Part shown: positions 17,617 to 28,011 of the stretch, in pieces | Layout: each line of letters opens with the position of its first letter | Numbering within the stretch: the first letter of the stretch is position 1 | Assembly: GCA_945890745.1 (NCBI GenBank) | Contig: CAMDCW010000003.1 | Location: 1 to 49,022, forward strand | Direction of reading: 5' to 3' | DNA from: Phycisphaera mikurensis NBRC 102666 | GTDB lineage: Bacteria; Planctomycetota; Phycisphaerae; Phycisphaerales; SM1A02 | Length of the DNA: 49,022 nucleotides | The notes under the pieces: model-generated | Database searches by the model: none | Told to the model about the DNA's origin: nothing | What the model saw: the letters and a program-made list of their open reading frames with translations, nothing else | Position numbers and translations under genes: made by a program

Positions 17617-20600
17617 ATGCACCTGCTCTTCCACACCCTGATCCTTCCGCTCCTTCTTGTTATTTACGTTGCGGGAGTCCGCAAGGCATTTGCGCCACTC
17701 AAGCGCACGCTGCTTGACGTTGTAGTCATTGCTGCAACCTGCGTGGTCATGGTGCTCGCCATCATGCCGCCTGCGCAGAAGATCAAGCTCGGCCGCGATT
17801 TGCGCGGTGGCGTGAGCTTGATTTACTCGGTGAATATGCCGGCTGGATCAGATTCTGAAACAAAGTCAGAACTGCTCAAGCAGACGATTAAGACCCTTAA
17901 AAACCGCGTCAATCCGCAGGGTGTTCTGGACTTGACCATGACGCCGCAAGGCGAGGATCGCATCGAAGTGGTGATGCCACTTCCGGGTGACGAAGTTCGC
18001 GTTTCGCAGAAGGCGTATACGGATGCGCTTGATGCATTGCTTGCCAAGGCTCGTCTCACGCCGCGCGAACTGAACACCGCGCTTGCGGAGGGTAAGGCCG
18101 TTGAATTGGCTAAGGGCGATGCAACGCGCGCTGCTGAATTGACCAAGCTGCAATCACTCTGGAGCGCCGCGCGCGATGGTCGCGCTGCCTACGACGCTGC
18201 GATTGCTGCGGGCAAGCAGGGCGCTGATCTTGACGCATCTGCGGAAGCTGCTGCAACTGCCGAGGTGGCTTACGACGAACAGCGCGCCAAGGTGCAGACC
18301 GGCGCGCTCACCTCCAGTCGCTGGACGCGCGTGGTGGCATTGCCACAGTTGGCCAAGAAGGGCGAAGATCGTGGCACGGCGGTAGCGCAACTCAAGACGG
18401 AGTTTCCCTCTGCCGCGGCAGAGATCGACGCTGCACTCGTCAACTACGACGCCTACGCGGCGTTGCGCACGGTGCTTGATGACCCCGAAGACTTGAAGCG
18501 CCTGTTGCGGGGCGCCGGCGTGTTGGATTTCCACATTGCCGTCACTACGCAGAATTCGCTCGGCGTGAACGTCGAAGAATTGCGCAAGCAACTTGCGCAG
18601 GGCGGACCCCTTGCGGCCGAGAGTCCAGTGGCGCGTTGGTTCAAGATCAACAGCATTGATGAGTGGGCAAACACGCCCGCGCAGCGCGAAGCACTGGAAG
18701 CAAATCCGGCTGGGTTCTTTGCTTCAAGCCGCGGTTTGACCGCGGGCACCGGACCGGACAAGTCCATCTACGTTCTTCTCTGGATCACCCCGGACCGCAG
18801 CCTGACCCACGAGCCTGGCGGCAAGGAATGGGCCATGAAGCGCGTCGGTCGTACCAGCGACGAACTCGGGCGTGTTGCCGTGAGCTTTGAGCTTGATGAC
18901 TCTGGCGGTGTAGAGATGGGCCGCCTCACCGGCGCCAATGTTGCTCAGCCGATGGCCATCGTTCTGGACAACCAGGTCTATACCGCGCCGAACCTCAACA
19001 CCAAGATCAATGACCGCGGCCAGATCAGTGGCAACTTCAGCGAGAAGGAAATTGATTACCTCGTGCGCGTCCTTGCATCGGGCTCGCTCGGTGCGCGACT
19101 TTCGCCGGAACCGGTGTCGGTGAGCGTCCTTGGACCGGCCATGGGTAAGGACAACCTGCAGCGCGGACTGAACAGCGTGCTGATTTCGGTGCCTGCCACC
19201 TTCGCCATCATGGCGCTTTACTACTTCATCCCAGGAATCATTGCGAACATCTCGCTCCTGGTGAATGCCCTGATCATCTTCTACGCCATGTCGTTGGTTG
19301 ATGCCAGCTTCACGCTGCCCGGCCTCGCCGGTATCGCGTTGAACTTGGGTATTGCCGTTGACAGCAACGTGCTCATTTACGAGCGCCTTCGCGAAGAATT
19401 GGTCGACCGCAAACAGCCGCTCCTTGATGCCATCGATACCGCCATGCGCCGCGCGCGCACGGCGATCATCGACGGCAATATGACGCACTTGATCGTCGTC
19501 GTGGTGCTGTACTGGTTCGCTGGTTCTGAAGTGAAGGGCTTTGCGCTCGTCATGGGAATCGGCGTATTCAGCACACTTGCTGCCGGCTTGATAGTGACGC
19601 AGGTTCTCCTGCGCCTCTACGCACTTGGCCTCAACGCCAAGACCATGCCGATGCTGCCGATCGTGGTGCCCGCGCTCTCGCGCGCCTTGCACCCATCGAT
19701 TGACTGGCTTCGCTACCGATTCATCTTCTGGGGCGGCGCCATTGTGGTGGCAATCATTTGCATCTCCGCAACCCTTGGTCGCGGTGGTGACATCTTTGAG
19801 ACAGAGTTCCGCGGCGGAACCACCATGACCATGTCCACGCGTACAGCCCGGGCTGGCGAGGACGCGTTCGGTGGTCACCTGGCGATGGCGCGCAGTGCAG
19901 TGGAAGAACGTCTGCACGCACTCGGCGCAGCCAGCAGCGCTGATCCGGTGCTTTCGGAGCTTCGCAATGCCACCGTCCTCACGGTCGGTGAGACCAACGC
20001 CGCGCTGGAGTCGTCTGCATTCCAGATCAAGGTTCCCAATCCATCGGGCGTTTCCGAAGACACGCCGATTGCCAACATCTTGGTTTCGGCAGTGGTTGAA
20101 GCGTTCAAGGACGACATGGATATCCGTCGTCCGGTGAAGTTTGCCGGACTCGGTGTTGCTGCATCGGCGGGGCATTCGTTCCGGATCGATCGCCCAGGAC
20201 TCGGTGAAGTGATCGGGCGCCCAACGCTCGATTACCCAACTGATTCGGCCATCGGTGGCGTTGCCATCGTGGTTGCTGATGTTGAACCGCCGCTCGCTCC
20301 GGCCGATGCCTTGGAGCGCATTCGACGCATGCGCAGCAGTCCAGCATTCGCCGAAGCAGGCGGACGTTCGGTGGACGTGGTTGGCCTTGACGCTGCAGGT
20401 AACGGCACCTTCAAGTCACTGGCGATCGTTGTTGCTGACCCAGATCTTGCTGGCGCGCAGCTCTCTGACGTGGCATGGCAGAAGAACTACGCCGACCTAG
20501 AGTGGAACTTGATCTCCTCGGCGTTGAGTCAGCAGGCATCACTCGAACAGGTCTCCAGCATCTCCCCATCGGTGGCGCGCGATCTTGCGTCGCAGGCCAC

Positions 20601-21168
20601 CTTGGCCGTGTTGCTTTCCTGCGTCGGAATGTTGGTGTACATCTGGGTTCGATTCGGTTCGCTCCTGTATTCCGTGGCAACCGTCATCGGCGTTGTCTTC
20701 AACATCTCCGTTTGCCTGGGAATGTTGGCAATGAGCAAGTGGATCGGAGACACCCAGTTTGGGCATTTCCTACGCGTCCAGGACTTCCGCATCGACCTGA
20801 ACGTCGTCGCCGCTCTGTTGGTGGTGATTGGTTACTCACTCAACGACACGATCGTCATCTTGGACCGCGTGCGCGAGAATCGCGGCAAGTTGGCACACGC
20901 TTCGCGTTCCATCATTAACGAGTCGTTGAATCAGACCTTCAGCCGAACGCTGCTCACCGGTGGCTGCACGGCGGCCACGCCGATCGTTCTTTACCTGGTC
21001 GGCGGGCCGAGCATGCAGCCGTTCGCATTCACATTCTTTGTCGGACTAGTGGCAGGTACGTTCTCATCTGTCGCTATTGCCGCTCCGCTTGTTTACGTAC
21101 CCGGCGATGGAACGCCGGAGACTGATGGGGCGGCATCCCGCGCCCTTGCATCGCCGGCGTCTGCATGA
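17617..21168 (+). CDS. secDF: Protein translocase SecD-SecF fusion
   Basis: IKLGRDLRGGVSLIYSV (SecD), LGIAVDSNVLIYERLREEL (SecD TM4), EFRGGTTMTM and VVIGYSLNDTIVILDRVREN (SecF) in one ORF of 1183 aa. Confidence 0.95.
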   Translation: MHLLFHTLILPLLLVIYVAGVRKAFAPLKRTLLDVVVIAATCVVMVLAIMPPAQKIKLGRDLRGGVSLIYSVNMPAGSDSETKSELLKQTIKTLKNRVNPQGVLDLTMTPQGEDRIEVVMPLPGDEVRVSQKAYTDALDALLAKARLTPRELNTALAEGKAVELAKGDATRAAELTKLQSLWSAARDGRAAYDAAIAAGKQGADLDASAEAAATAEVAYDEQRAKVQTGALTSSRWTRVVALPQLAKKGEDRGTAVAQLKTEFPSAAAEIDAALVNYDAYAALRTVLDDPEDLKRLLRGAGVLDFHIAVTTQNSLGVNVEELRKQLAQGGPLAAESPVARWFKINSIDEWANTPAQREALEANPAGFFASSRGLTAGTGPDKSIYVLLWITPDRSLTHEPGGKEWAMKRVGRTSDELGRVAVSFELDDSGGVEMGRLTGANVAQPMAIVLDNQVYTAPNLNTKINDRGQISGNFSEKEIDYLVRVLASGSLGARLSPEPVSVSVLGPAMGKDNLQRGLNSVLISVPATFAIMALYYFIPGIIANISLLVNALIIFYAMSLVDASFTLPGLAGIALNLGIAVDSNVLIYERLREELVDRKQPLLDAIDTAMRRARTAIIDGNMTHLIVVVVLYWFAGSEVKGFALVMGIGVFSTLAAGLIVTQVLLRLYALGLNAKTMPMLPIVVPALSRALHPSIDWLRYRFIFWGGAIVVAIICISATLGRGGDIFETEFRGGTTMTMSTRTARAGEDAFGGHLAMARSAVEERLHALGAASSADPVLSELRNATVLTVGETNAALESSAFQIKVPNPSGVSEDTPIANILVSAVVEAFKDDMDIRRPVKFAGLGVAASAGHSFRIDRPGLGEVIGRPTLDYPTDSAIGGVAIVVADVEPPLAPADALERIRRMRSSPAFAEAGGRSVDVVGLDAAGNGTFKSLAIVVADPDLAGAQLSDVAWQKNYADLEWNLISSALSQQASLEQVSSISPSVARDLASQATLAVLLSCVGMLVYIWVRFGSLLYSVATVIGVVFNISVCLGMLAMSKWIGDTQFGHFLRVQDFRIDLNVVAALLVVIGYSLNDTIVILDRVRENRGKLAHASRSIINESLNQTFSRTLLTGGCTAATPIVLYLVGGPSMQPFAFTFFVGLVAGTFSSVAIAAPLVYVPGDGTPETDGAASRALASPASA

Positions 21169-21246
21169 GCCGTCATTGATTGAACTATCGCTGCGGGCAA
21201 CGCGTCCGCAGCACGATCGGATTCGCCACGGAAGGAGATTTTCGAC

Positions 21247-22152
21247 ATGTCTAACGGAGCCCGTCTCTCAGCAGTGATCGTGGTGGTGGCAGTTGCCGCC
21301 ATCGGTCTGTACTTCGCCTTTATGACCCCCTCAGGTCCCGCGCGGACTGAGAATCCCAAGGCGCCCGTTGACGCTTTGGTATCGCCAGACTCGGCCCAAG
21401 GAATCGGCGAGATGTCTGGCGCTGCCGCCGCAGCAGCTGGCGCAGACAACGGAGCCCCAGCACCGGAGGCGTTCGGTGCTGGTAGTGGAACGATCGCCGT
21501 TCCCGGAACCACCGACTCAGCAGGAACAACGATTGCCGCCCCAGGCGCTGGCGCTGGCGCAGGATCCATTGCTGGTGGTGCCGCCGGCGCAGCAGCCGCA
21601 ACCAATGCCAACTCAACACGCACCGCGACCCCGGTGACCACCGCTACGCCAGTCACTCCAACCGGTTCCGGCGCTGCCGGCTCGTTGACCACTGGGACTT
21701 CCAGTGGCGGAGCGACCGTGCCTCCGGTGAAAGTCGTGGCCGCACCAGCAGCACCGGCTGCCAGCACCACGCAATACACCATCAAGTCCGGCGACACCCT
21801 CGAGGGCATCGCTCGTGCGCAAATGGGCGACGGTCAGAAGTGGCAGCTCATTGCGGCAGCGAATCCTGGTCTTGATCCAAAGGCCCTCAAGATCGGCCAG
21901 AAGATCACCATCCCTGCCAGCACCACCACCGCAAGCAAGGACAAGACAGCCGCTCCAGCGGGTAGCAGCACGGCAGCAGCTCCAAACACCTACACGGTGC
22001 AGAAGGGCGACACGCTCATTGAGCTTTCCCGCAAGTTCTACGGGAATGACGCTGAATGGAAGCGCATCTTGGAAGCCAATTCCACCATGCTGAAGGGCGA
22101 CGCCAAGGCGATCGCTCCTGGCATGAAGTTGGTGATTCCGGCCAAGCGCTAG
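21247..22152 (+). CDS. Membrane-anchored protein with two C-terminal LysM domains
   Basis: N-terminal TM, Ala/Thr/Gly/Pro-rich linker, LysM repeats YTIKSGDTLEGIARAQMGD...KIGQKITIP and YTVQKGDTLIELSRKFYGND...GMKLVIP. Confidence 0.9.
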   Translation: MSNGARLSAVIVVVAVAAIGLYFAFMTPSGPARTENPKAPVDALVSPDSAQGIGEMSGAAAAAAGADNGAPAPEAFGAGSGTIAVPGTTDSAGTTIAAPGAGAGAGSIAGGAAGAAAATNANSTRTATPVTTATPVTPTGSGAAGSLTTGTSSGGATVPPVKVVAAPAAPAASTTQYTIKSGDTLEGIARAQMGDGQKWQLIAAANPGLDPKALKIGQKITIPASTTTASKDKTAAPAGSSTAAAPNTYTVQKGDTLIELSRKFYGNDAEWKRILEANSTMLKGDAKAIAPGMKLVIPAKR

Positions 22153-22183
22153 CCGCGACCTTTGGCCAATACGTTGACTGACC

Positions 22184-22238
22184 CCCGTGCCCCGAACTGC
22201 CCTTTACCGGACGCAGAACTCGGGGCACGGGTTTTTTT
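22184..22238 (+). terminator. Rho-independent terminator after the LysM gene
   Basis: 12-bp perfect stem cccgtgccccga / tcggggcacggg followed by ttttttt. Confidence 0.88.
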
Positions 22239-22385
22239 ATGATTTCGTGAAGTGAAATAGACCGCACGTCGCTGAGACGCGTACACATTGTGTTACCGGA
22301 GTTGGTGTTGTCTCCTGCGGAGCCCAATCTGAGTAAATACCGATCCGACCTGTCCCCACGACCGCCATATCTGAGAACAACTCTT

Positions 22386-23912
22386 ATGCCGCAATTCATC
22401 ACTCGTCACGCCGCCCCCGCCATCCGTATCGGTTCATCGGTCCTCTTCATTGCGTCGATCGCCGCCGTCATGGGTTCGCTCCCGGTACCGCAGGCACCGA
22501 CCGTGGCGACCGCCACTCCGGCCGACACGTCCGAAGGTCGGATGATGATTGGTATGGAACCCATGTGCATTGCAGAGATGCCTGGTGTGCCGTTGTCCCT
22601 GTGCTTCATGCCTGGTACATCCGCGGAAGAAGTGAATAAGGTCAGCCAGGGCTTGGTGTCACAGTGGGCGAAGGACCTTTCCGAACGCCCAATGGTAGGC
22701 GAGGGTGATGGTGGTGCTGCATACTTCGCCACTACCCGTTGGATTGTTAGCGGCAGTTCCGCGCAGGGAACACCATTAACCCTGACGTGGTCGATGCCTG
22801 CCGACGGTCTTTCCATTCCGGACGGCATCACCGGCGGAGCCGCTTCGCCGAACAACCTCAATGCCACCTTCGTCACCAAGTTTGGATCCCTTGAGGCAGG
22901 CAAGAGCCTGCTTCGGCAGGTCTATGCGCGCTGGTCTGACCTCTCGGGCGTCAACTACACCGAAGTCACTGATGACAATGCAGCTTGGGGCGCATCGGGA
23001 GGCGCTACGCGCGGTGACATTCGAATCGTTGGTCGCACCTTCGGAAGTACAGGCGTCTTGGCTTACAACTACTTCCCGAACAATGGCGATATGGTGATCG
23101 TCACCTCCAACAGCAGCGCTTGGACAGCCACCAACAACCAGCGTTATTTCCGCAATATTCTCGCACATGAGCATGGCCACGGCTTGGGCTTTGACCACGT
23201 CTGCCCAGCCAACAACTCCAAGCTCATGGAGCCGTTCCTCACGACTGCCTTTGATGGTCCACAGAACGATGACATCCGCGCCGCGCAGCGTCAGTACGGC
23301 GATAATTACGAGCCCAACGACACCATTGCTACTGGCTCCGCGATTATCAATGAGTCTGGCACTACCACGCTGGCCAATCTCTCAATTGATGACAACGCTG
23401 ACGTTGACTACTACAAGTTCAATGCCAACGTTGGAGCAACCGTCACGGTCCGTGCCACCCCGCAGGGTCCGAGCAGTTACCTGAATGGCCCACAGAATGC
23501 CAACGGCAGTTGCAGTGCCGGTACGACAGTGCTGCCACTCGCCGTGCAGGATCTGGTTGTCAGTCTCTACCGTGGCTCGAGCACCACGCCACTGATCGTG
23601 CAGAATGCATACGGTCCGGGCACTGTTGAAACGATCACCAGTTTCCCAATTACGTCATCGGACGTGTACTCCATCAGGGTGTCATCCGCGATCACTACTG
23701 ACGATGTTCAGCTGTACTCCCTGGTCACCACTATCGTCGCCACAGCGCCACGTATCGGTGACTTTGATGGCAACGGCGTCGTCAACGGTGGCGATTTGGG
23801 AATTCTCCTGGCCGTGTGGGGTCCCGTTACCTGCGGCTCGCAATACGACCTGAATGGTGATTGCGTTATCAACGGCGCAGATCTCGGCGCCTTCTTGGCC
23901 GACTGGGGCTGA
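22386..23912 (+). CDS. Secreted matrixin-like metalloprotease with pre-peptidase C-terminal-like region and C-terminal dockerin-type repeats
   Basis: Metzincin zinc motif HEHGHGLGFDH; C-terminal IGDFDGNGVVNGGDLGILLAVWG...YDLNGDCVINGADLGAFLADWG. Start at MPQFITRHAAPAIRIGSSVLFIASIAAV (signal peptide). Confidence 0.85.
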   Translation: MPQFITRHAAPAIRIGSSVLFIASIAAVMGSLPVPQAPTVATATPADTSEGRMMIGMEPMCIAEMPGVPLSLCFMPGTSAEEVNKVSQGLVSQWAKDLSERPMVGEGDGGAAYFATTRWIVSGSSAQGTPLTLTWSMPADGLSIPDGITGGAASPNNLNATFVTKFGSLEAGKSLLRQVYARWSDLSGVNYTEVTDDNAAWGASGGATRGDIRIVGRTFGSTGVLAYNYFPNNGDMVIVTSNSSAWTATNNQRYFRNILAHEHGHGLGFDHVCPANNSKLMEPFLTTAFDGPQNDDIRAAQRQYGDNYEPNDTIATGSAIINESGTTTLANLSIDDNADVDYYKFNANVGATVTVRATPQGPSSYLNGPQNANGSCSAGTTVLPLAVQDLVVSLYRGSSTTPLIVQNAYGPGTVETITSFPITSSDVYSIRVSSAITTDDVQLYSLVTTIVATAPRIGDFDGNGVVNGGDLGILLAVWGPVTCGSQYDLNGDCVINGADLGAFLADWG

Positions 23913-23956
23913 TCCGATCGGATCCCCTGACTGAAGCGACGGATTGACTGAAATGC

Positions 23957-24002
23957 ACAGGGCCTGATGAGCTGCGGACGGCCGCGGATCATCAGGCCCT
24001 GT
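23957..24002. terminator. Candidate bidirectional terminator between the metalloprotease (+) and smc (-)
   Basis: 14-bp perfect inverted repeat acagggcctgatga / tcatcaggccctgt, then tttcttt on the + strand. Confidence 0.75.
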
Positions 24003-24034
24003 TTCTTTGCCTGCTCACGGCCGTCGCCAACCGC

Positions 24035-27000
24035 TCAGTTCCGCTCCCAGGCGCCAGCGAGGGCGTCCGAGGGCCTGTTGGCGTCCTCATGGCTTCCCAC
24101 GCCTGCTCCCTGGTTCTGGTTCTGGCTCCGCGCCTCTTCAGCCTGCGCAGCATCCACGGCCTCCTTGGCGATGGTGCCATCCTTGCCAACCTGCTCGAAG
24201 CGCACGCTGACCCGCTTGCTGACGCCGCGCTGTGGCATGGTGATGCCATAGAGCTGGTCGCAGGACTGCATGGTGCGCTTATGGTGGGTGATGACAATGA
24301 AGTGGCTGCCGGAGAGGAATTCACGGAGCACGTTGCAGAATCGCTCCACGTTGGCCTCGTCGAGTGCGGCATCCACTTCGTCCAGGATGCAGAACGGGCT
24401 CGGCTTACTCTTGAAGATGCTCATCAGCAGAGCAACGGCGGTCATGGTCTTCTCTCCGCCGGAGAGCTGACTGATGACGCGCGGCTCCTTGCCTGGTGGC
24501 TTGGCGCGAATTTCCACGCCCGACTCCAAGATGTTCACCTCGCCGGTGACTTCGTCAGGAACCAGGAACAGGTCAGCACTACCGCCGCCAAACAGGCGTC
24601 GGAACATGCCGCCGTTACCCGCAAAGTTTTCACGAACCGTGTTGAATACCTGCTCGAAGCGGACCCGCGTGACGGCGTCAAGCTGCACGATGAGTTCGCC
24701 GAGCAGGGTGGTCGCGGAATCGATGTCGCTCACTTGGCGAACCAATTCCTCGTTGCGCTGCTCAAGCTGTCCCTCTTCCTCGATGGAATCGAGGTTGACG
24801 TTGCCAAGCTTGCGGATTTCGTCCTTGAGTCCAGCCAGTTCCTTCTCAGCGGCACCGCGGTCGGTATGTGCCCACTCGGGCAGCGCCCGTGCGGCAACAT
24901 GTTCGGCGTAGCCGGTGCCAAGGTCCAGTTCCAGGTCACTCAGCGCAGACTCTTCCAACGCCTCGCGCTTGATTTCCACTTCGCGGCGCCCAAGTTCCAC
25001 GCTGTTCCAATTGCGCTCCAAGATGTGCGCCTGGTCGCGGGCGATGCGCAGCGCGGTGGCTGCCTCTTCGGTACTGCGTTGCGCGGCGGCAACGGCTATT
25101 GCGGCGCCTTCTAAGCCATCAGTGAGCCCCACAAGTTCTGCGGCAGCTGCCTCGGAGGCGATTCGTGCTTCCGCAATGGTGGATTCGTAACGATCGATCT
25201 GCTGCTTGCGCCGGTCAGCCTGCTCAGCGGCGTGTACGCGCTGCCGTTGCTGCTCATCCCGGGAGAGTTCGGCGGTCCGTCGCTCGCGGCGCAGGACATC
25301 AAGCGCGGAATTGCGCTCACTGCTAGTCACACGAGCAGTGGAAAGTGCTTCCGCTGCGGTCTCAGCTTTGGCAATCGCCTTGGTGGCGTCCGCATCAGCA
25401 ACCGCGTGGCGGCCAACCAATGCTTCAAGCATGGCGCGTGCGCGTCCAAGCCGCTCATCTACCTCAGCGCGCTCCGTACTCAGGGTACGAATGCGCCGCA
25501 TCAGTTCATCGGATTCCAAGGAAAGCGTGGACTGCTCATGCTCAACGCGCTGGATCATCTGCTCGCAGCGATCGCGTTGGTACTCAGCATCAATGATGCC
25601 GCGCCGAACATTGGAGAGACGGTCTTCCACCTGGCGGTGGCGAAGGCGCGCTTCATCGGAGCGGGCCAGCAGCACAGCGGCTTCGCCCTCCAACAGTTCC
25701 ATCTCAATGGCCAAGATCGACAAGCGCTGGGTCAGTTGCGCCAACTCAGCACGCCGAGCCAGCAGGCCTTCGCCCGCGCCGTTGCCGGTGGGGGTGCCCA
25801 CCGTAACGCGTCCGAGGGCGTCGACCAGCTCGCCGGCCCGAGTGACGATCCGAGCACCCGCGTGGGTGGTGATCGAAGCCTCAAGGGCGGTGGCCAAGTC
25901 AGCAACCACCCAGGTGTCCGCCAAGAGGCGATGCACCAGCGTGGCAGCAGCATCGCGCACCCGCACGGTGGCGGATACCGGCTCAATGCCGGGGCGGGTT
26001 TCACGCGCAGGGGCGTTCACTGCCGGCAATTCCGCTGAGGCCATGGTCACTCGGCCGCGCACGGTGGCGCAGGTCGTGGCAACGGCAAGCACGGAATCTC
26101 CGTTGTCCACCACCAGCAATTCCAGATCGCGCCCCAGCGCGGCTTCAGCGGCCGCGGCGTCAGCCATCTCGGTTTCGATCCAGTCACCCAGGATGCCCAG
26201 GACGGAAGGGAAGCGATCGCGGTCACCAACTACTTCGCGCACCGCTTCATCAACGCCTTCACGGGCGCGTTGCATTTCTTCCAAGAGTCGGCTGCGGCTC
26301 TCAACTGCCGTCCGCTCATCGCGCAACTCGGAGAGTCGGCGCGAAAGTCCAGCATGGCGATCGCCAAGCGATGTTGCGTCGGAAATATGGATGTGCACAT
26401 CGGACTCAAGGCGAACCGCCTCGTCCAGTGCCACCATGCGGCGCACAACGTGCTGATTGCGCGCGGCGCGTTGCGCGTCAAGCTCAATAAGGAACGGCTC
26501 ACGACGACGCTCAATGCGGGCGAGTTGCTCTTCCAGTCCGCGTTCACGCTCGTCGACCGAGGCAAGGTGCGAAGCAGTGCGAGAGATTTCACGATCGGCA
26601 GAGACGGTTTGCTCGCGCAGGCGATCCGCCGCGAGGCGAGTCTGCTGCGCGGCTTCCGCGGTTCGAGCACGCGCGTCGGATGCGGTCATCACGCCGCGCT
26701 CAGCTTCGTTCGCGGCCTCGGCTGCGCCGGCAACGCGCTCAGCGGTGTCATCAATCTGTGCAGTGAGCTCAGTAATGCGCGCCTCAAGTTCAGCCAAGCG
26801 CATGGAGTCGGAAGCTGCCTGCTCGCGCACTTCACTCAGCCCGCGACCGGCCAGCTCCATTCGCTGGGCAGCCTGCTTCTCAGTGCCGAGCGCCTCAATG
26901 CGGCGCTGCTCCAGCGCGCGCTGTCCGTCCTGCGCTGTTTGGCGAATGCCCTCAACTTCGTTGCGGCGGTCTTCAAGGAGCGCAATAGCGCCGGACAACT

Positions 27001-27913
27001 CTTGCCGATCGCGCTCCAGGCTCGCTAGCTGACTAGTGAGGCCGGAAAGTTGCTCGCGGTACTCGTGATACAGGTCAAATGCCACTGCTTGGCGCAGTTC
27101 ACGGCGTCGCAGATCAAGCGTCTGGAAGCGACGTGCCTTCTCTGCCTGACCCTTCACAATGCGAAGGCGGCGCTCGGTGCTAGCAAGTTGTTCGCGCACC
27201 AGAACCAGGTTCTTCTCAGCGCTCTCCAGTTTGCGCTGCGCTTCCACTTTGCGCGCGCGGAACTTGGCAACACCCGCTGCTTCTTCAAGAATCGTCCGAC
27301 GCTCAAGCGGGGCGGCGCGCAACATGGCGTCGACCTTTCCCTGCTCAATGATGGAATAGGCATCGTTACCGATACCCGTATCCATGAAGAGTTCCTTGAT
27401 GTCACGCAAGCGGACCTTGCGCCCGTTGATGAGGTACTCGCTGCGACCGTCGGCATAGAGTCGACGGGTGACTTCCACTTCGTCAGTGTCGACGGGAAGG
27501 CCGCGATGGCGCACGGCGTGGCGATTGACCGACATACTTCCGTCGGCGTCGTCTTCGTCTACGTGTTCGGAATGTTCAGCGCGTGCGTCAACTTCGGCGG
27601 CCAGTACGGCCGGAGCTGGTGCAAGCCGGGCTTGCTCTTCAGCAGTCAGCACTGGATTGTCAAAGACCAAGGTCACACTTGCCATGCCGCACGGCTTGCG
27701 CGTGGCGCTGCCTGCGAAAATGACGTCAAGCATGGCGCCGCCGCGCAGGCTCTTGGCACTGCGTTCGCCAAGCACCCACTTGATAGCGTCAACGACGTTG
27801 GACTTGCCGCATCCGTTTGGTCCAACTACGCCGATGATCGGCGAGTCGAAACGGAATTCGGTGGTGTCGGCAAAACTCTTGAAGCCGCTCAGAACGAGTC
27901 GGGAAAGTCGCAA
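24035..27913 (-). CDS. smc: Chromosome segregation protein SMC
   Basis: [20 protein letters not shown], Walker [21 protein letters not shown], hinge, long coiled coils, signature [19 protein letters not shown], Walker [19 protein letters not shown]. Confidence 0.96.
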   Translation of the reverse strand: MRLSRLVLSGFKSFADTTEFRFDSPIIGVVGPNGCGKSNVVDAIKWVLGERSAKSLRGGAMLDVIFAGSATRKPCGMASVTLVFDNPVLTAEEQARLAPAPAVLAAEVDARAEHSEHVDEDDADGSMSVNRHAVRHRGLPVDTDEVEVTRRLYADGRSEYLINGRKVRLRDIKELFMDTGIGNDAYSIIEQGKVDAMLRAAPLERRTILEEAAGVAKFRARKVEAQRKLESAEKNLVLVREQLASTERRLRIVKGQAEKARRFQTLDLRRRELRQAVAFDLYHEYREQLSGLTSQLASLERDRQELSGAIALLEDRRNEVEGIRQTAQDGQRALEQRRIEALGTEKQAAQRMELAGRGLSEVREQAASDSMRLAELEARITELTAQIDDTAERVAGAAEAANEAERGVMTASDARARTAEAAQQTRLAADRLREQTVSADREISRTASHLASVDERERGLEEQLARIERRREPFLIELDAQRAARNQHVVRRMVALDEAVRLESDVHIHISDATSLGDRHAGLSRRLSELRDERTAVESRSRLLEEMQRAREGVDEAVREVVGDRDRFPSVLGILGDWIETEMADAAAAEAALGRDLELLVVDNGDSVLAVATTCATVRGRVTMASAELPAVNAPARETRPGIEPVSATVRVRDAAATLVHRLLADTWVVADLATALEASITTHAGARIVTRAGELVDALGRVTVGTPTGNGAGEGLLARRAELAQLTQRLSILAIEMELLEGEAAVLLARSDEARLRHRQVEDRLSNVRRGIIDAEYQRDRCEQMIQRVEHEQSTLSLESDELMRRIRTLSTERAEVDERLGRARAMLEALVGRHAVADADATKAIAKAETAAEALSTARVTSSERNSALDVLRRERRTAELSRDEQQRQRVHAAEQADRRKQQIDRYESTIAEARIASEAAAAELVGLTDGLEGAAIAVAAAQRSTEEAATALRIARDQAHILERNWNSVELGRREVEIKREALEESALSDLELDLGTGYAEHVAARALPEWAHTDRGAAEKELAGLKDEIRKLGNVNLDSIEEEGQLEQRNEELVRQVSDIDSATTLLGELIVQLDAVTRVRFEQVFNTVRENFAGNGGMFRRLFGGGSADLFLVPDEVTGEVNILESGVEIRAKPPGKEPRVISQLSGGEKTMTAVALLMSIFKSKPSPFCILDEVDAALDEANVERFCNVLREFLSGSHFIVITHHKRTMQSCDQLYGITMPQRGVSKRVSVRFEQVGKDGTIAKEAVDAAQAEEARSQNQNQGAGVGSHEDANRPSDALAGAWERN

Positions 27914-28011
27914 GGCAAGACCTCCTGTCGGGTATTCGTCGCGTCCCTTCCTGGAACGCGCGGCTCATGTGGACTAACTCAGACCGCCTGCCCCGAGCAA
28001 GGGGCGATTGG

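Noticed and set aside
18724-20175. 483-aa minus-strand ORF
   Set aside because: Lies wholly antisense to secDF; composition is a GC-rich shadow ORF with no recognisable domain.
25206-26456. 416-aa + strand ORF (Ser/Arg-rich)
   Set aside because: Antisense shadow of the smc coiled-coil region; low-complexity Ser/Arg composition.
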